DNA of 64,000 nt, from positions 62,001 through 126,000 of the forward strand of contig CAWBDS010000009.1 of the NCBI GenBank assembly GCA_963787645.1, read 5' to 3'. The position numbers were made by a program, and so were the translations under genes. Below the pieces are notes generated by a model. The model worked only from the letters and a program-made list of their open reading frames with translations, did no database searches and was not told the origin of the DNA. Shown piece after piece: positions 8,400 through 18,723 of this stretch (positions are counted from its first letter, which is position 1; each line of letters starts with the position of its first letter). The DNA comes from Palsa-504 sp963787645 (lineage in GTDB: Bacteria; Actinomycetota; Actinomycetes; Streptosporangiales; Streptosporangiaceae).

Positions 8400-8492
8400 C
8401 TACAGCTTCCGCAGCTCAGCAAGGGTATATCCGTAGTCGCGGGCGATCCTGGCCATCGCCGGGCCGCCTAGGTCACCGTAGGGCACCGCCAT
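8400..8492 (-). CDS. 30-residue ORF upstream of the HicB-like gene
   Basis: It begins MAVPYGDLGGPAMARIARDY and ends TLAELRKL, stopping ten bases before the next start. It could be the surviving tail of a longer partner gene or a leader peptide. No ribosome site stands out. Confidence 0.25.
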   Translation of the reverse strand: MAVPYGDLGGPAMARIARDYGYTLAELRKL

Positions 8493-8619
8493 GTCAAAAC
8501 TAGGCCCGGCACGCTAGTCCAGCTGCACCATGCAGGAGATTTACGGGCGCCCGAGGGCGTCGTGACATCATGACCATCACCGACCTGGCCTCAGTGCCGT
8601 CCTCCCCATCCCGCTGGAG

Positions 8620-8823
8620 GTGAGAGGGACGGAGTTGAGGTCGTCGAGGCGGGGAGCGTCTACGATCGGCGAGGGAGACGGGACCATAGACCGGGAAGTG
8701 CGGAAATACTCCGAGATGCCAGAGCGGGAAGAGCAGGAGGACCTCCGGATGCTGGCGGAAGACCCCTGGGCGGACGGGACGGAGATTGATTCCGGCTGGA
8801 CCGAGGGCACCGGCGATGAGTAG
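8620..8823 (+). CDS. acidic 67-residue hypothetical protein
   Basis: The C-terminal half is rich in Glu and Asp (EMPEREEQEDLRMLAEDPWA). The ORF overlaps the start of the downstream lipoprotein gene by eight bases, suggesting translational coupling. The true start could be the later GTG at 8698, because the GTG at 8620 overlaps its own GGAGG. No domain is recognised. Confidence 0.4.
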   Translation: MRGTELRSSRRGASTIGEGDGTIDREVRKYSEMPEREEQEDLRMLAEDPWADGTEIDSGWTEGTGDE

Positions 8824-9289
8824 GCGTTTCGGGCTGCTGCTGGTGTGCTGTGTGCTGCTGGCCGCGTGTTCGGCTGGTTCTGCTGCCTCCAGTCCGCCGC
8901 CGGCGGGGGTGACGTTGGCGGGGACGTTCGCTGATGACAGCTTCCAGGCGAGTGACTATCACGGGAATCCGTGTGCCATGTTCGAGTCAGGGAACTGGCA
9001 GCTGCAGGTGAAGGCCGGGGGGAGCACGACGGTGGCCGTCGTGGCGTTCACGGATACGGCGGTGGCGGACGCTCCGGGAGCGGGTCCTGCTGGGGAGCCT
9101 GCGTACGGGTTGTGCAAGGGGTCTTGGTCGGTGAGTGTTCCTAAGTCGGCGGATTATGTGATTACCGCGATTTCTTCCGGGGATGACGGTGATTCGCAGC
9201 AGATTCCTGGTTCAGTGGTTGTTCCGGGGTCTGATGGCCGGTCAGATATTCAGCTGGGTGATGATTACGGCGAAGAACTGACCGGCTGA
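8816..9289 (+). CDS. putative secreted lipoprotein
   Basis: The ATG at 8816 gives MSRRFGLLLVCCVLLAACSA, a type II signal peptide with lipobox LAAC (Cys18). The mature part, about 140 residues, is polar with Gly/Ser and Asp-rich strands (GTFADDSFQASDYHGNPCAM, SADYVITAISSGDDGDSQQI) and may be a small beta-sandwich. The start is chosen over 8786 because only this one gives a proper signal peptide. The protein is expected to be anchored to the outer face of the membrane. Function unknown. Confidence 0.7.
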   Translation: MSRRFGLLLVCCVLLAACSAGSAASSPPPAGVTLAGTFADDSFQASDYHGNPCAMFESGNWQLQVKAGGSTTVAVVAFTDTAVADAPGAGPAGEPAYGLCKGSWSVSVPKSADYVITAISSGDDGDSQQIPGSVVVPGSDGRSDIQLGDDYGEELTG

Positions 9290-9319
9290 CGGTGTAGCTC
9301 TTGGTGTTTCGGCCTGCTG

Positions 9320-9897
9320 TTACGGGAGGGGTTCAGCCGAGGCTGCCCGCAGCCGGGCTACCGCTCCGGCTACGACCAGGCTGAGCCGACGGCGATCCTC
9401 GGCCTGCGCCGCTGCACGGCCTGGGGCACCCCGCAGGCCATAGAACACGGCCGTCGGGGCTTCGCCGGCGATCGCGAGCACCGTCAGCTCCCGCGGGCGG
9501 CGCAAGCTCGACCGCACCCCGAGGACCACATTGACACCGGAAGTGAGGGCGGACAGGGCGTTCCACCACGACTGGTGGGCCATCCGGGCGGCGGTAGCCG
9601 GCACCTTTTAGGCCCTGCTCGCGCCACAGGTCGTTTTGCTGCTCGATGGTCTGGTCCACCTCGGCCCGGGTCGGCGCTTCGGTGCCAAGGCCACCAGCCC
9701 GAAGCCGCCAGCACTGGTCCACGCGGCCAGGGCCCGCCGCCGGCGGCCGGCGGCCCAGGGCCCGGCCCCCACGGCGGCCTGGGTAACAGGGACGACAGGG
9801 GACACTCATCCGGGTGTTCCCGAGGGCCTGACCCCTCCAGAACCGACATCAAGGCCGCCCGCCGCAGCAACCGGTCCCCGCTGTCATCACCAGCCAT
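9320..9897 (-). pseudogene. degraded membrane protein gene
   Basis: Pieces in three frames appear to belong together: MAGDDSGDRLLRRAALMSVL from 9897, then AEVDQTIEQQNDLWREQGLK, then ARMAHQSWWNALSALTSGVN and VLGVRSSLRRPRELTVLAIA ending at 9320. At least two shifts (near 9690 and 9605) are needed. A hydrophobic stretch near the middle suggests one membrane segment. I do not know the family and the joins are approximate. Confidence 0.45.
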
Positions 9898-10140
9898 CCC
9901 GGCATTGTCGCCTAGGCGGCGCGAGTGTGCCAAGCGCCCGGGCTGCCGCCCCCGGACGCTGCCGCCTGGGGGCTGTGCAGCAGGTGTATCGGTGAGAGCA
10001 TGAGAGGCGGAAGGCGGCGCTACCGTAAGCGGCTGGGTGCTGGTTCGGGCGCTGCGGTGGGTTCGCGCGCTGGGGTCAAGGGTGGATCGTGATACTGAGC
10101 TGAGCATGCGCCGGCTATTTGAATTAACCGTACTGGCGTC

Positions 10141-11901
10141 GTGCCCGCGGCGGGGCGCGTGCTGACCCGGCCGCGGCAGCTCCGCGGTCTGGCCGCGGCC
10201 TTTTCGCACCTGCCGCGGTCGCTGCTCGGCGAGATGGCGCAGGGCCTGGAGGAGGCGCGGTTCCGGCCCGGTGAAGTGATCGTGCGCGAGGGTGATCCGG
10301 CCGACCGGTTCTACATCATCGAGTCCGGGCAGGTCGAGGGGACGAAGTCCTCGGCGGAGGGCGAGGTGCACCTGCGGACGATGGGGGCCGGGGAGTATTT
10401 CGGCGAGATCGGGCTGCTCGCGACCGGGACGCGGACGGCGACGGTGCGGACGGTCAGCGAGGTCCGGGTCCTGACTATGGGCCGGACCCAGTTCCAGGCG
10501 CTGGTGGATGCGTCGGCACCGACCGCGGATAACCTCGCTCAGCTCGTCACCGACCGCAACGTGCCGGCCAAGCCGCGCGCGGACCGGATCCCGTTGCCGG
10601 CGTGGACGGGCCGGCTGCGGCGGCTGCTCAAGGCACCGTGGGCGATGCACTACAACCGGCTGATCGTGCTCGTCCTAGCCGCGAACGTGCTGCTCGCCGT
10701 GTTCGGCGCCGGCGACCTGGAGCATTTCGGGCAGGCGCTAGGGACGGTCGCGGTGATCGCTCAGGCGAACATCGCGCTGGCGATCATTTTCCGCCAGCAG
10801 TACGTGATCAACTTCCTGGGCTGGCTGGCGACGCGGCCGCCGGTGACGTGGCCGATCAGGGTCCGGTGGGCGCTGGCCAAGTATTACCACTTCGGCGGGC
10901 TGCACGTCGGGTTCGCGCTGGCCGGGACGGTCTGGTACCTCGCCTTCGTGGCGATGCTGAGCTACGGCTTCGCCGCCGGGACGGGCGGCGTCGACGTCGC
11001 CGACGTGGCGACCTCATCGGTCGCGGCGAGCTTGATCGTGATGATCGTGTTCATGGGCCGCCCGAGCTCCCGGGCCAAGCGGCACGACACCTTCGAGGCG
11101 ACGCACCGGTTCTGCGGCTGGGCGGTCCTGGTGCTCGTGTGGCTGAACACGATCGTGTTCGTGGCCCGCCGCGCGCACGGTCCGGTCATCCCGGCACTGC
11201 TCAGCGCGCCGACGTTCTGGCTTCTAGTGGTGACGACGGGCGGCATGGTATGGCCATGACTGCTGCTGCGCAAGGTCCCGCTGAGGGTCGAGCTGCCCTC
11301 CTCACATCTCGCGATCTTGCACCTCGACCAAGCCCGCAAGCCTCCTGTCGGCACGACCCGGGCGATCAGCCGCAGCCGGCTGTACGGCTGGCACCACTTC
11401 GCGAACGTCCCGGTCGCGGCCGGGTCGGGCTACCGGGGATACCGGATGACCGTCTCCCGAGCCGGAGACTGGACCGCCGAGCTGATCGACAGTCCGCCAA
11501 GGCACGTCTGGGTTCGCGGCATCCCGATGGTCGATATCGTCGTCATCAAGAGACTGTTCTCGAAGGTGGTGATCGTCGCCACCGGCAGCGGCATCGGGCC
11601 CGCGCTCGGGCACCTGCTCTCCGCCGAGACACCGGCCCAGCTCGTCTGGGCGACTCGCGATGCGACCAAGACCTACGGCGCCGCGCTCCTCGACGAGATC
11701 CGCACCGCCCAGCCCGAGGCGATTATCTGGAACACCGACGAACTCGGCAGGCCCGACATGCTCTGCCTCGCCTACCGGGCCTACATCACCTCCGGCGCCG
11801 AAGCCGTCATCTGCATCTCCAACAAGAAGCTCACCTGGAGCGTCGTGCACGGCCTCGATCAGCGCGGGATCCCGGCGTTCGGCCCGGTCTGGGACTCCTG
11901 A
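10141..11901 (+). pseudogene. cNMP-binding/ferric-reductase-like protein with in-frame TGA
   Basis: Residues 20-140 form a cyclic-nucleotide-binding domain (ARFRPGEVIVREGDPADRFY, MGAGEYFGEIGLLATGTRTA). About residues 170-370 hold five or six hydrophobic helices (NRLIVLVLAANVLLAVFGAG, HVGFALAGTVWYLAFVAMLS). After one TGA at 11257-11259 the same frame continues LLLRKVPLRVELPSSHLAIL, then a flavin-reductase-like half with GWHHFANVPV, VVIVATGSGIGPALGHLLSA (nucleotide-binding loop) and EAVICISNKKLTW, ending at 11901. The expected residue at the stop is Trp (PWLLLRKV). Start GTG 10141 follows an in-frame TGA at 10120. A single G-to-A change would explain the lesion. Confidence 0.75.
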
Positions 11902-11976
11902 CACCATCCCCGCGGTACACGTGGACCGCTACCTCGGTGTGGCAGGGGTAACGGTCCACGATGATGGTTCCCGCGG

Positions 11977-12689
11977 TTAGAAGCGATCCACATCGACCAC
12001 GGCCTAGGCGAAGGCGCGGGGCGCTTCCTGCGGCAAGTTGTGACCGACGTCGAAGGTCCGGTGGGCGTACTTGCCGGTGAAATGCGCCCGGTACAGCGCG
12101 CCGTCCCCGGGCGGGGTGAAGGGATCGTACTTGCCGTCAACGGTGATCGTGGGCACCGCGATGGCCGGAGCCGCGTCCAGCTTCTTCTCGATGCGGCGTA
12201 CCGCGGGTCGCCGGGGACCAGATCCAGCCGCCAGCGGTGGTTGTCGATGATGACGGCGACGTAGTCCGGGTTGTTGAAGGCCGCCGCGGTGGTGTTGTAC
12301 GTGGCGGGGCTGAAGTTCCACGTCGGGGAGTTGAACTTCCAGATGAGCTCGCCCAGGTCGTGCCGGTACAGGGTGAGGCCCTTCTCGCCCCTGGCGGTGG
12401 AGAAGTAGTACCGGTACCAGAACGCCCGCTCCAGGCTGGGCTTGGCGGGCTCCAGGTTGGCGACCGGGTTGGTGATCAGGTAGCCCGTGGTCGAGACCAG
12501 CGCCTGGCAGCGCTGCGGCCAGAGCGCCTCGACGATGTCGGCCGACCGCGATCCGAGGTCGTAGCCGGCCAGGATGGCCTTCTCGATCTTGAGCGCGAGG
12601 ACATCGAGGGCCATCACCGCGGCACCCGCGACGCCCAGGAACCGGCGGCGATCGTGGTTGGTGTCTTCGGGCATGGTGCTCGCGTCCAT
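11977..12689 (-). pseudogene. Tat-exported alpha/beta hydrolase, decayed
   Basis: A good ribosome site (GAGGAGA) precedes MDASTMPEDTNHDRRRFLGV, a twin-arginine signal. The sequence then jumps to LDVLALKIEKAILAGYDLGS, the nucleophile region of an epoxide-hydrolase-like family, so about 100-130 residues are missing. FNSPTWNFSPATYNTTAAAF and NNPDYVAVIIDNHRWRLDLV follow. A frameshift near 12190 leads to AVPTITVDGKYDPFTPPGDG and FDVGHNLPQEAPRAFA, then TAG, then AVVDVDRF and TAA at 11977. The TAG is a probable Gln codon change. There are at least three lesions. Confidence 0.75.
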
Positions 12690-12894
12690 GGTGTCTCCTC
12701 GTTCGATGGGCCGGAGCTGACTGACACCACCGTCGCGCCGCACACCACCTGGGTGCACCTGCCAAGACCCTGGCCTGCCCCCGGGCGCGGGCCAGGGTAA
12801 CGGCAAGGGTCCGCCCAGGCATGCGACAGGTGCGGCGCCCCTGGGCCAAACGCGATCGTCAGGCATGTCCACGAATCCAGAGAAAGGGAGCGTC

Positions 12895-13400
12895 ATGAAC
12901 ACCAAACCCAGCTCTCGCCGCACTGGCCGCGGGCGCCGCGGGTGCCGCCGTCGCGGTCACCGCCACCAGCTCCGCGGCCACGGCGTATGGCACCGTGGTG
13001 ACGGGCGGGATCGGCACCGCGCCAGACCAGACCGTCGCCGCGGTCATCGCCCCGGACGGCGACCGCGATCTGTTCGGTATGGCCATCGTCCCGCTCACCA
13101 TGGGCAAGCTCACCGCCGGGAACCTGCTAGTCGCGGAGTTCGGCGACCGGCAGGGCACCGCGGGGGCCGAGACCACGATGCTGCAGGTGACCCGGTCACC
13201 GTGAAGACCAGCATCTTCTTCCGCGGCGGCCGGGCCCGGTGGGCGTGGCCATCAACCCGGCCAACGACGGAGTGTGGGGCGGCGACTACGGCCGGGCGGC
13301 CAGCGGCACCGCGGCCAACGACCTGCTCATCTGGCCCAACGGGAAGGGTCGGGGCTGGCTGGCCAAGGTGCCCGGCGTGAGGGCCGCCTTGGCGGATTGA
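12895..13400 (+). pseudogene. secreted NHL/beta-propeller-like protein, decayed
   Basis: After correcting one extra A near 12910 the start reads MNTKPALAALAAGAAGAAVA, a signal peptide, followed by YGTVVTGGIGTAPDQTVAAV and LTAGNLLVAEFGDRQGTAGA. Another shift near 13195 leads to GPVGVAINPANDGVWGGDYG and ANDLLIWPNGKGRG. The NLLVAEFGDRQG and VGVAINPANDGVW segments resemble repeats of extracellular beta-propeller proteins. The gene ends 45 bases from the convergent FtsX gene. Confidence 0.55.
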
Positions 13401-13444
13401 ACCGGGAACCCGGCCTGGCCGGGGTTGTTTCGCCTGCTCAGTTC

Positions 13445-16187
13445 CTATGCTCGCAGCATCCGGGTGACGCCACGGCGGCGTAGCGCCCGTGTCTCGGTAA
13501 ATACCGCCACGGCGGTGATGAGCAGGAAGAACGCGGCCGGCAGGGCGAGCGCGATCAGGTCGGGCTGGAGCCGGACGGGCATGGCCGAGCCGGTGAACCC
13601 GGACAGATCCAGCGCCGATCCGATCAGGTGCGGCAGCACGAGGTCGCAGACCGCGCCGGCCACGACGGCGGTCAGCACGGCGGGCATGACCTCGGCCAGG
13701 ACGAACCCGGTGGGGCGTTCGTGGCCCATCACGGTCAGCCGGGCCAGCGTCAGCTCGCGGTTCGCAGAGCCCAGCGCCAGGCCGAGGACCAGGATGAACA
13801 GGCCGAACCCGGTCGCGGCGGCGACCGTGAGCGTCACCACCAGGACCGCGCCGTGCTGCAGCGGGGAATTGACCAGCCCGGAGAGCACGGTCGAACGGAA
13901 CCTGATCAGAGCCCCCGGCATCTGGGTGGCGGCCACGGCGGACAGCCGGGCGTCGTTGATCGATGACCCGGTGACCAGCACCATGTTGTCGGCATTGTTG
14001 GCGCCAAGCCTGGGCAGCACCTGCTGCGGCATGATCAGGAAGGCGCCGCCGGTCGGCTGGGCGGGCGTGCTGGCCACCTGCCCGACGATCCGGACGCTGA
14101 CCGGGGTCGGCGAATACAGCGATTTGATCCTGGTCACCCCCCGGCCCAGGCTGGCGGCCTCGGCCGGCGAGGCGAGCACCGGCACCGTGGCCGCCGGGGA
14201 GAGCGAGCCGCCGGAGGCCGCGCTGATCGCCTGGGCCGGGCCGACGGGGAACGGGGTGCCCGCGACGACCGCCTGATAGCTGGCCGGATCCACCGCCACC
14301 ACGGTCAGCGGCTGCCCGGACGGCGTGGCCCAGGTCGAGTCCCAGACCGCGGCGACGTGCCGCACGCCGGGCACCGCCGCGATCGCCCGCACCGCCGCGG
14401 GGGTCACCGGGGCCGTCCCCGAGCTAGTCGTGATCATCACATCCGCCCCGGTCGCCTGCCAGGACGCGGCGACCTCGCCGCTGGCGATCGCGTTGCGCAG
14501 GGCGCCGGCGAAGGTGGCCAGACTGAGCGCGAGCACCAGCGCGAACGCGGGCAGCACCTCGGTCAGCGAGGTGCGTGCGGCCTCGGCCAGCGCCACGAAC
14601 CCGGTGGCGCCGGCCCGCCGCGCCGACAGCCGGAGCAGGCCCCGGATGACCGGCGGGTACAGCCGCAGCATGACCACCGCGGCCAGGACAGCCACCAGCA
14701 CCGGCGCCGCGGCCAGGAACCAGTCCACGCTGCCGCCGGCCGGGCACCCCCTCGTCGTGCAGCTCCACCAGCCCGGCCACCGCCGCCGCGCACACCGTCA
14801 CCTCCGCGACCAGGCGCCGCAGCGACGCCAGCCGCGACCGGGACGGGTCGGCCGCGGTCACCTGGGCCGGGTTGACCGCCGGGGCGGGCCGGCGGTGCCG
14901 CCGCACCGCGATCAGCGCGGGGCCGGCCAGTGCGGCCAGCACCGTGACCCCGGCAAGCACCCAGCCCAGCACCCACGAGGCGCTCTGCGCCTGCCCCGGG
15001 GTCCTCGGCACCAGCACCAGCGCCAGGCCCGCGCCGGCCAGCGCCGCCGGCATCGCCGCGATCGCGGTGCCCCGCAGCATCAGCCCCGCGACCTGCCACA
15101 ACGACCCGCCCCGGGCGCGCAGCACGGTCAGCTCGTCAGCCCGCCGCACCGCGATCGTCAACGACGCGACCAAGATCACCGCGATACCGACCACGATCAT
15201 GCTGACGAACAGCAGCAGAAGCACCGTCTGGGTGGCCGCCTGGGTATCGAGGAACGCCGACAGGTCCTGCGTGGCCGGCGAGGTAGCCGTCAGCGCCACC
15301 GCCCCCGAGGCGCCCAGCCCTCCGAACAGCACCGGAATCGCCGTCAGGGCCCGCCCCAGGTCATCGGCCAGCCGCTGGGCCTGGTCCGCGTTCACACCCC
15401 CCAGCGCCAGCGGGAACTCCCACTGCATCTGCAGGCCCGGCCCCCCGAACTTGTTCTGCATCAAAGTCAGCGCGCTGGGGTCGGCGAAGACCCCGCCCGC
15501 CCAGTACCCTCCCGACAACGATGGCAGGCCGACGGTGCTGTCCTGGGTCCAGAAGGTCGATCCCGCGTCGCGCTCGGCCACGATCGCGGTGACGTCCAGC
15601 TCGACCGGGCCCGACCGGGCGGTCAGCTGGAGCCGGGAGCCGGGATGCAGGCCGAACCGGGCGGCCGTCTGCGTGGTCACCGCCACCGGGACCGCTCCCG
15701 CGCGGACCCCGGCCGGAGAATACGAGCCCGCCACCACCCGGGCGTTGGCCGTGAACGGGTCCCGGTAGACCACCTCCAGCCTGGGCGATGATCCGGCTCC
15801 GGCCATCGCGCTCGCCGCGAAGCCCGAGACGACGGACATGGTTGTGGTGCTCAGCCCGGCCCAGTCCCCGCCGGCCAGCGGCAACGGCGCCGCGGCCAGG
15901 CTGCGGGCGATCCGCTTGGTCGTCGCGGAGAGCAGGGGCCCAGTCAGCAGGTTGATCGGCCCGCCCCCCTGCTCCACCGGCCCCACCCAATCCGACCAGG
16001 CCACGCTCGCCTGCACCGACTGCGCCGTATCTCCCTGTGCGGCCAGGTCCTGCTGCAGCGCCTGCGTCCGCGTATGCAAGTTCAGCGCCGGGCCGGCGAC
16101 CGCCGCGAACACGCACCCGCAGACCAGCACCCCCAGCGCCACCGTGCCCCGCGCCGCCGACCCGACCCTCCACGCTGGGCCTAGCAT
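13445..16187 (-). pseudogene. FtsX-like ABC transporter permease, one frameshift
   Basis: From ATG 16187 (MLGPAWRVGSAARGTVALGV) the protein has an N-terminal membrane helix and a large extracytoplasmic domain. Next comes an FtsX membrane block (TQTVLLLLFVSMIVVGIAVI, VASLTIAVRRADELTVLRAR), then VRRHRRPAPAVNP and a second half. A shift near 14745 in a G-run interrupts the join; the frame resumes as DWFLAAAPVLVAVLAAVVML and ends MLRA at 13445. The total of about 910 residues fits the eight-helix, two-FtsX-domain permeases. No ABC ATPase gene is adjacent. The homopolymer position makes a sequencing error quite possible. Confidence 0.8.
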
Positions 16188-16338
16188 TGGCGATCCCCGT
16201 CTGTCAAGACCATCAGAACAGGAGGATAAGCCCCGAAATGGCTGATGGAAAGGTGCGTGCGTGACCTGGTACCCGCCTGTGACCGGGCTGGGATTCCGGG
16301 TAGTGATGCAGTGGCCCGACCAGGTGCCGGACTTGCGT

Positions 16339-16453
16339 GCCGAGCTGGGCAAACAGATGATTAAGAACGCAGGCAGGGTCAGAATTGTCCGTAACGCTGC
16401 CGCGTGGATGGGAAGGGAGGCCAAGATCATGCGTGACACCGGTTGGGGCTGAA
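16339..16453 (+). repeat. dispersed repeat, copy A
   Basis: This segment of about 115 bp matches 18526-18639 in the same orientation at roughly nine positions in ten, with one single-base indel. It can be read in frame as part of a 63-residue ORF (16261-16452), but the second copy does not keep that frame, so coding is doubtful. It lies upstream of the FtsX gene. Confidence 0.75.
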
Positions 16454-17371
16454 GGTGGCCGTCGACGCAGGCGCTAGCGGCGGCGTGCGCCATGCAAGGG
16501 CGCGCCCGCCTGCTGCGCAGCCTGTCCGCTGAGCAGCTAGGCACCGGGCCGACGTCTAGTACGCCACGGACCGCGAACCTGGCGGGCGCCAGCACGGCTG
16601 ACACCCCCGGCTCGGCCTGCCGCCCCCGCGCCATGCTCGCCGCCCGCGGCGGCACCGTTTCGCGACCCCACCTGGTGTCAGTATGACTACGCGCGGCTCA
16701 GAGTCAGCTCGGGGATGAAGCCGGAGCGGTATCACCGCGTTAATATGGCCCGATATTAAGGTCTGTACGGTACGGCAGACGTTCAATTAATATATGCGCA
16801 GAATTTCTGGCGTCGACGTGCCCGCGATCCGGATAGCGCTCTTCCGTTAGCGCCGTCACAACCATGGACGACTGGCCAGATCGCCGGTCACAGACCTGCC
16901 CGCTCGATCGGCCGATCGGATATAGGTATCTGAGGACTAGCGCCGCACGGGACACCGATCATCTAGATCTGTTGCGGTCATAGCCATCAAGATCACACTG
17001 CGGCATCCGAGTGTGAGCGATCCCATCGCCGAATACGTGCAGCTCTTGTCTAGGGCCGCTTTACCTGGGCGACAGCGTGCCGATCGTCCAGTTCTGGCGG
17101 TGGTGTGAAGATCCCGTGGCTGGCACCCGTAAAGTGACGGCAGTCTCGAAGAACGAATTACGCGCTGGTCGTCGCCGTTACGAGACCCGGCGGGTGCAAG
17201 CATCGCCAGCGTGTTTTGAAGGCCGGGCTCGGAGCCTTTCCCGCGTTCCCCCGGAAGTCTCGGGATGCGGACGCGGCCGGGGACGGGCCGGCCGAGGTCA
17301 ATTAAGGCGAGGCCGGGGCCGTCAGGTCGATGACGGAGGATCCGGCTCATGAGCACAGGAGCGCCGTCACT
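16454..17371. other. 918 bases without a supported gene
   Basis: Between repeat copy A and corA the DNA includes a locally AT-richer patch near 16740-16800 (TTAATATATGCG). No ORF resembles a protein family. A promoter for corA is expected near the right end, but I could not identify one or a riboswitch. Confidence 0.4.
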
Positions 17372-18364
17372 ATGAAGGGCATCATCAGGCAGGTCGGCCA
17401 GGACGCCGACGCCACCCAGGAGAACATCGAGAAGACCTTGGCCGGAAGTGACTTCTTCTGGCTGGACCTCGACCTGCACGACCCGGGGCCCGACGACGAT
17501 GTTGCGGGGCTGCTGACGGGCACCTTCCACTTCCACCCGCTGGCGGTGGCGTCGGCCATCAAGTTCGGCCTGCGGCCCCGGATCGACGACTACAGCGATT
17601 TCACGCAGGTCATCACCTTCGGCATGGCGGGCGACGGGAAGGAGGTGGCCGAAATCCACTGCTTCATCACCGAGAAGTTCGTCGTCACCCTGCACGAGGG
17701 CAGGTGCCCGGCGCTGCTGGCCGTGGTGCTCCAGCGGGTCCGCGACCATCGCGACACGCAGATCCCGCCCCAGGTCGGCCTCCTCTACTTGATCTTGGAC
17801 AGCCTGATCGACTCGTTCTTCCCGGTGCTGTCGGAGCTGGACGACGACATCGACGACCTGGAGAGCGCGATCTTGAAGAACCCGACCGAGGAGCAGCTCG
17901 GCACGCTGTTCGATATGAAACGCAGGGTCCTGGCGATCCGCAAGGTGATCGCGCCGCAGCGGGACATGATCGAGAGCCTCAACGGCGGCATGGTGTCGAT
18001 CCCCGGCCTGACCGACACGGACTCGGTTTACTTCCGCAGCGTCTACGAGCACACCATCCGCATCACCGACATGGTGGACTCCTACCGGGACCTGATCAGC
18101 GGGGCGATGGATACCCACCTGTCCATGGTGTCCAACCGGCTCAACGTGATCATGAAGCAGCTGGCCATCGTGGCCACGTTCTTCCTGCCGCTGGGTTTTC
18201 TCACCGGGTTCTTCGGCCAGAACTTCGCGTGGCTGACCGGCCATCTGCAGACCAGCCTGCCCTATTTCCTGTTCCTGGGCATCGGCTCCGAATTGGTCGC
18301 GATCACCTTGCTGGTGATGATGTTCAGGCGGCGCGGCTGGCTGGGCAGCGGCCCCACCGCCTGA
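17372..18364 (+). CDS. corA: CorA family divalent-cation transporter
   Basis: The protein has 330 residues from ATG 17372, chosen because AGGAG lies ten bases before it (an upstream ATG at 17330 lacks one). The soluble N-terminal domain ends in a long helix (GLLYLILDSLIDSFFPVLSE, SNRLNVIMKQLAIVATFFLP), as in CorA. TM1 is IVATFFLPLGFLTGFFG, followed by the signature loop, here G-Q-N (FFGQNFAWL) in place of the canonical G-M-N. TM2 is LFLGIGSELVAITLLVMMF. It ends in basic residues. The likely substrate is Mg2+ or another divalent cation. No partner gene is adjacent. Confidence 0.9.
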   Translation: MKGIIRQVGQDADATQENIEKTLAGSDFFWLDLDLHDPGPDDDVAGLLTGTFHFHPLAVASAIKFGLRPRIDDYSDFTQVITFGMAGDGKEVAEIHCFITEKFVVTLHEGRCPALLAVVLQRVRDHRDTQIPPQVGLLYLILDSLIDSFFPVLSELDDDIDDLESAILKNPTEEQLGTLFDMKRRVLAIRKVIAPQRDMIESLNGGMVSIPGLTDTDSVYFRSVYEHTIRITDMVDSYRDLISGAMDTHLSMVSNRLNVIMKQLAIVATFFLPLGFLTGFFGQNFAWLTGHLQTSLPYFLFLGIGSELVAITLLVMMFRRRGWLGSGPTA

Positions 18365-18525
18365 CGCGACCACCGACGTCCAGGTCGCGGCAGTCCCAGG
18401 CAGCTCCGCAGAGACCGCGGCGGGAAACAACCCGGGGAACACAAGCGCGTCATCACCGATCGGCTGGCCCGCTGGGTCACCCAGGACGACGGGGACCATC
18501 CCGGGCCGGACTACAGCACTTTGGT

Positions 18526-18639
18526 GCCGAGCCGGGCAAACAGATGATGAGAACGCAGGCAGGATCGGAATTCTCCGTAACGCTGCCGCGCGGATGGGAA
18601 GGGAGGCCAAGCTCATGCGTATCTCCAGCTGGGGCTGAA
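18526..18639 (+). repeat. dispersed repeat, copy B
   Basis: This is the partner of 16339-16453, about 160 bases after the corA stop. Shared blocks include GGGCAAACAGATGAT, CGTAACGCTGCCGCG and GGATGGGAAGGGAGGCCAAG. The two copies flank the corA segment as direct repeats. Confidence 0.75.
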
Positions 18640-18723
18640 AGCCCAGGCCGGTGGCCGTTGATGCAGTCCCTGCTACCGCGCCCGGGCCAGGCACCGCGTG
18701 GTGCTGAAATCGGCGTCGGCGCA

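Noticed and set aside
8166..8492. A hicAB toxin-antitoxin pair
   Set aside because: The 74-residue protein is only vaguely HicB-like and the 30-residue neighbour lacks the HicA fold and catalytic His, so a TA call is not supported.
11257..11259. Selenocysteine insertion at the TGA of the cNMP-binding reductase
   Set aside because: The expected residue is Trp, not Cys, and no SECIS-like hairpin is evident after the TGA; a point mutation or error is simpler.
14325..15791. A 488-residue forward frame opposite the FtsX-like permease
   Set aside because: Its Arg/Gln/His-rich sequence resembles no protein, whereas the reverse strand has clear membrane helices and FtsX motifs.
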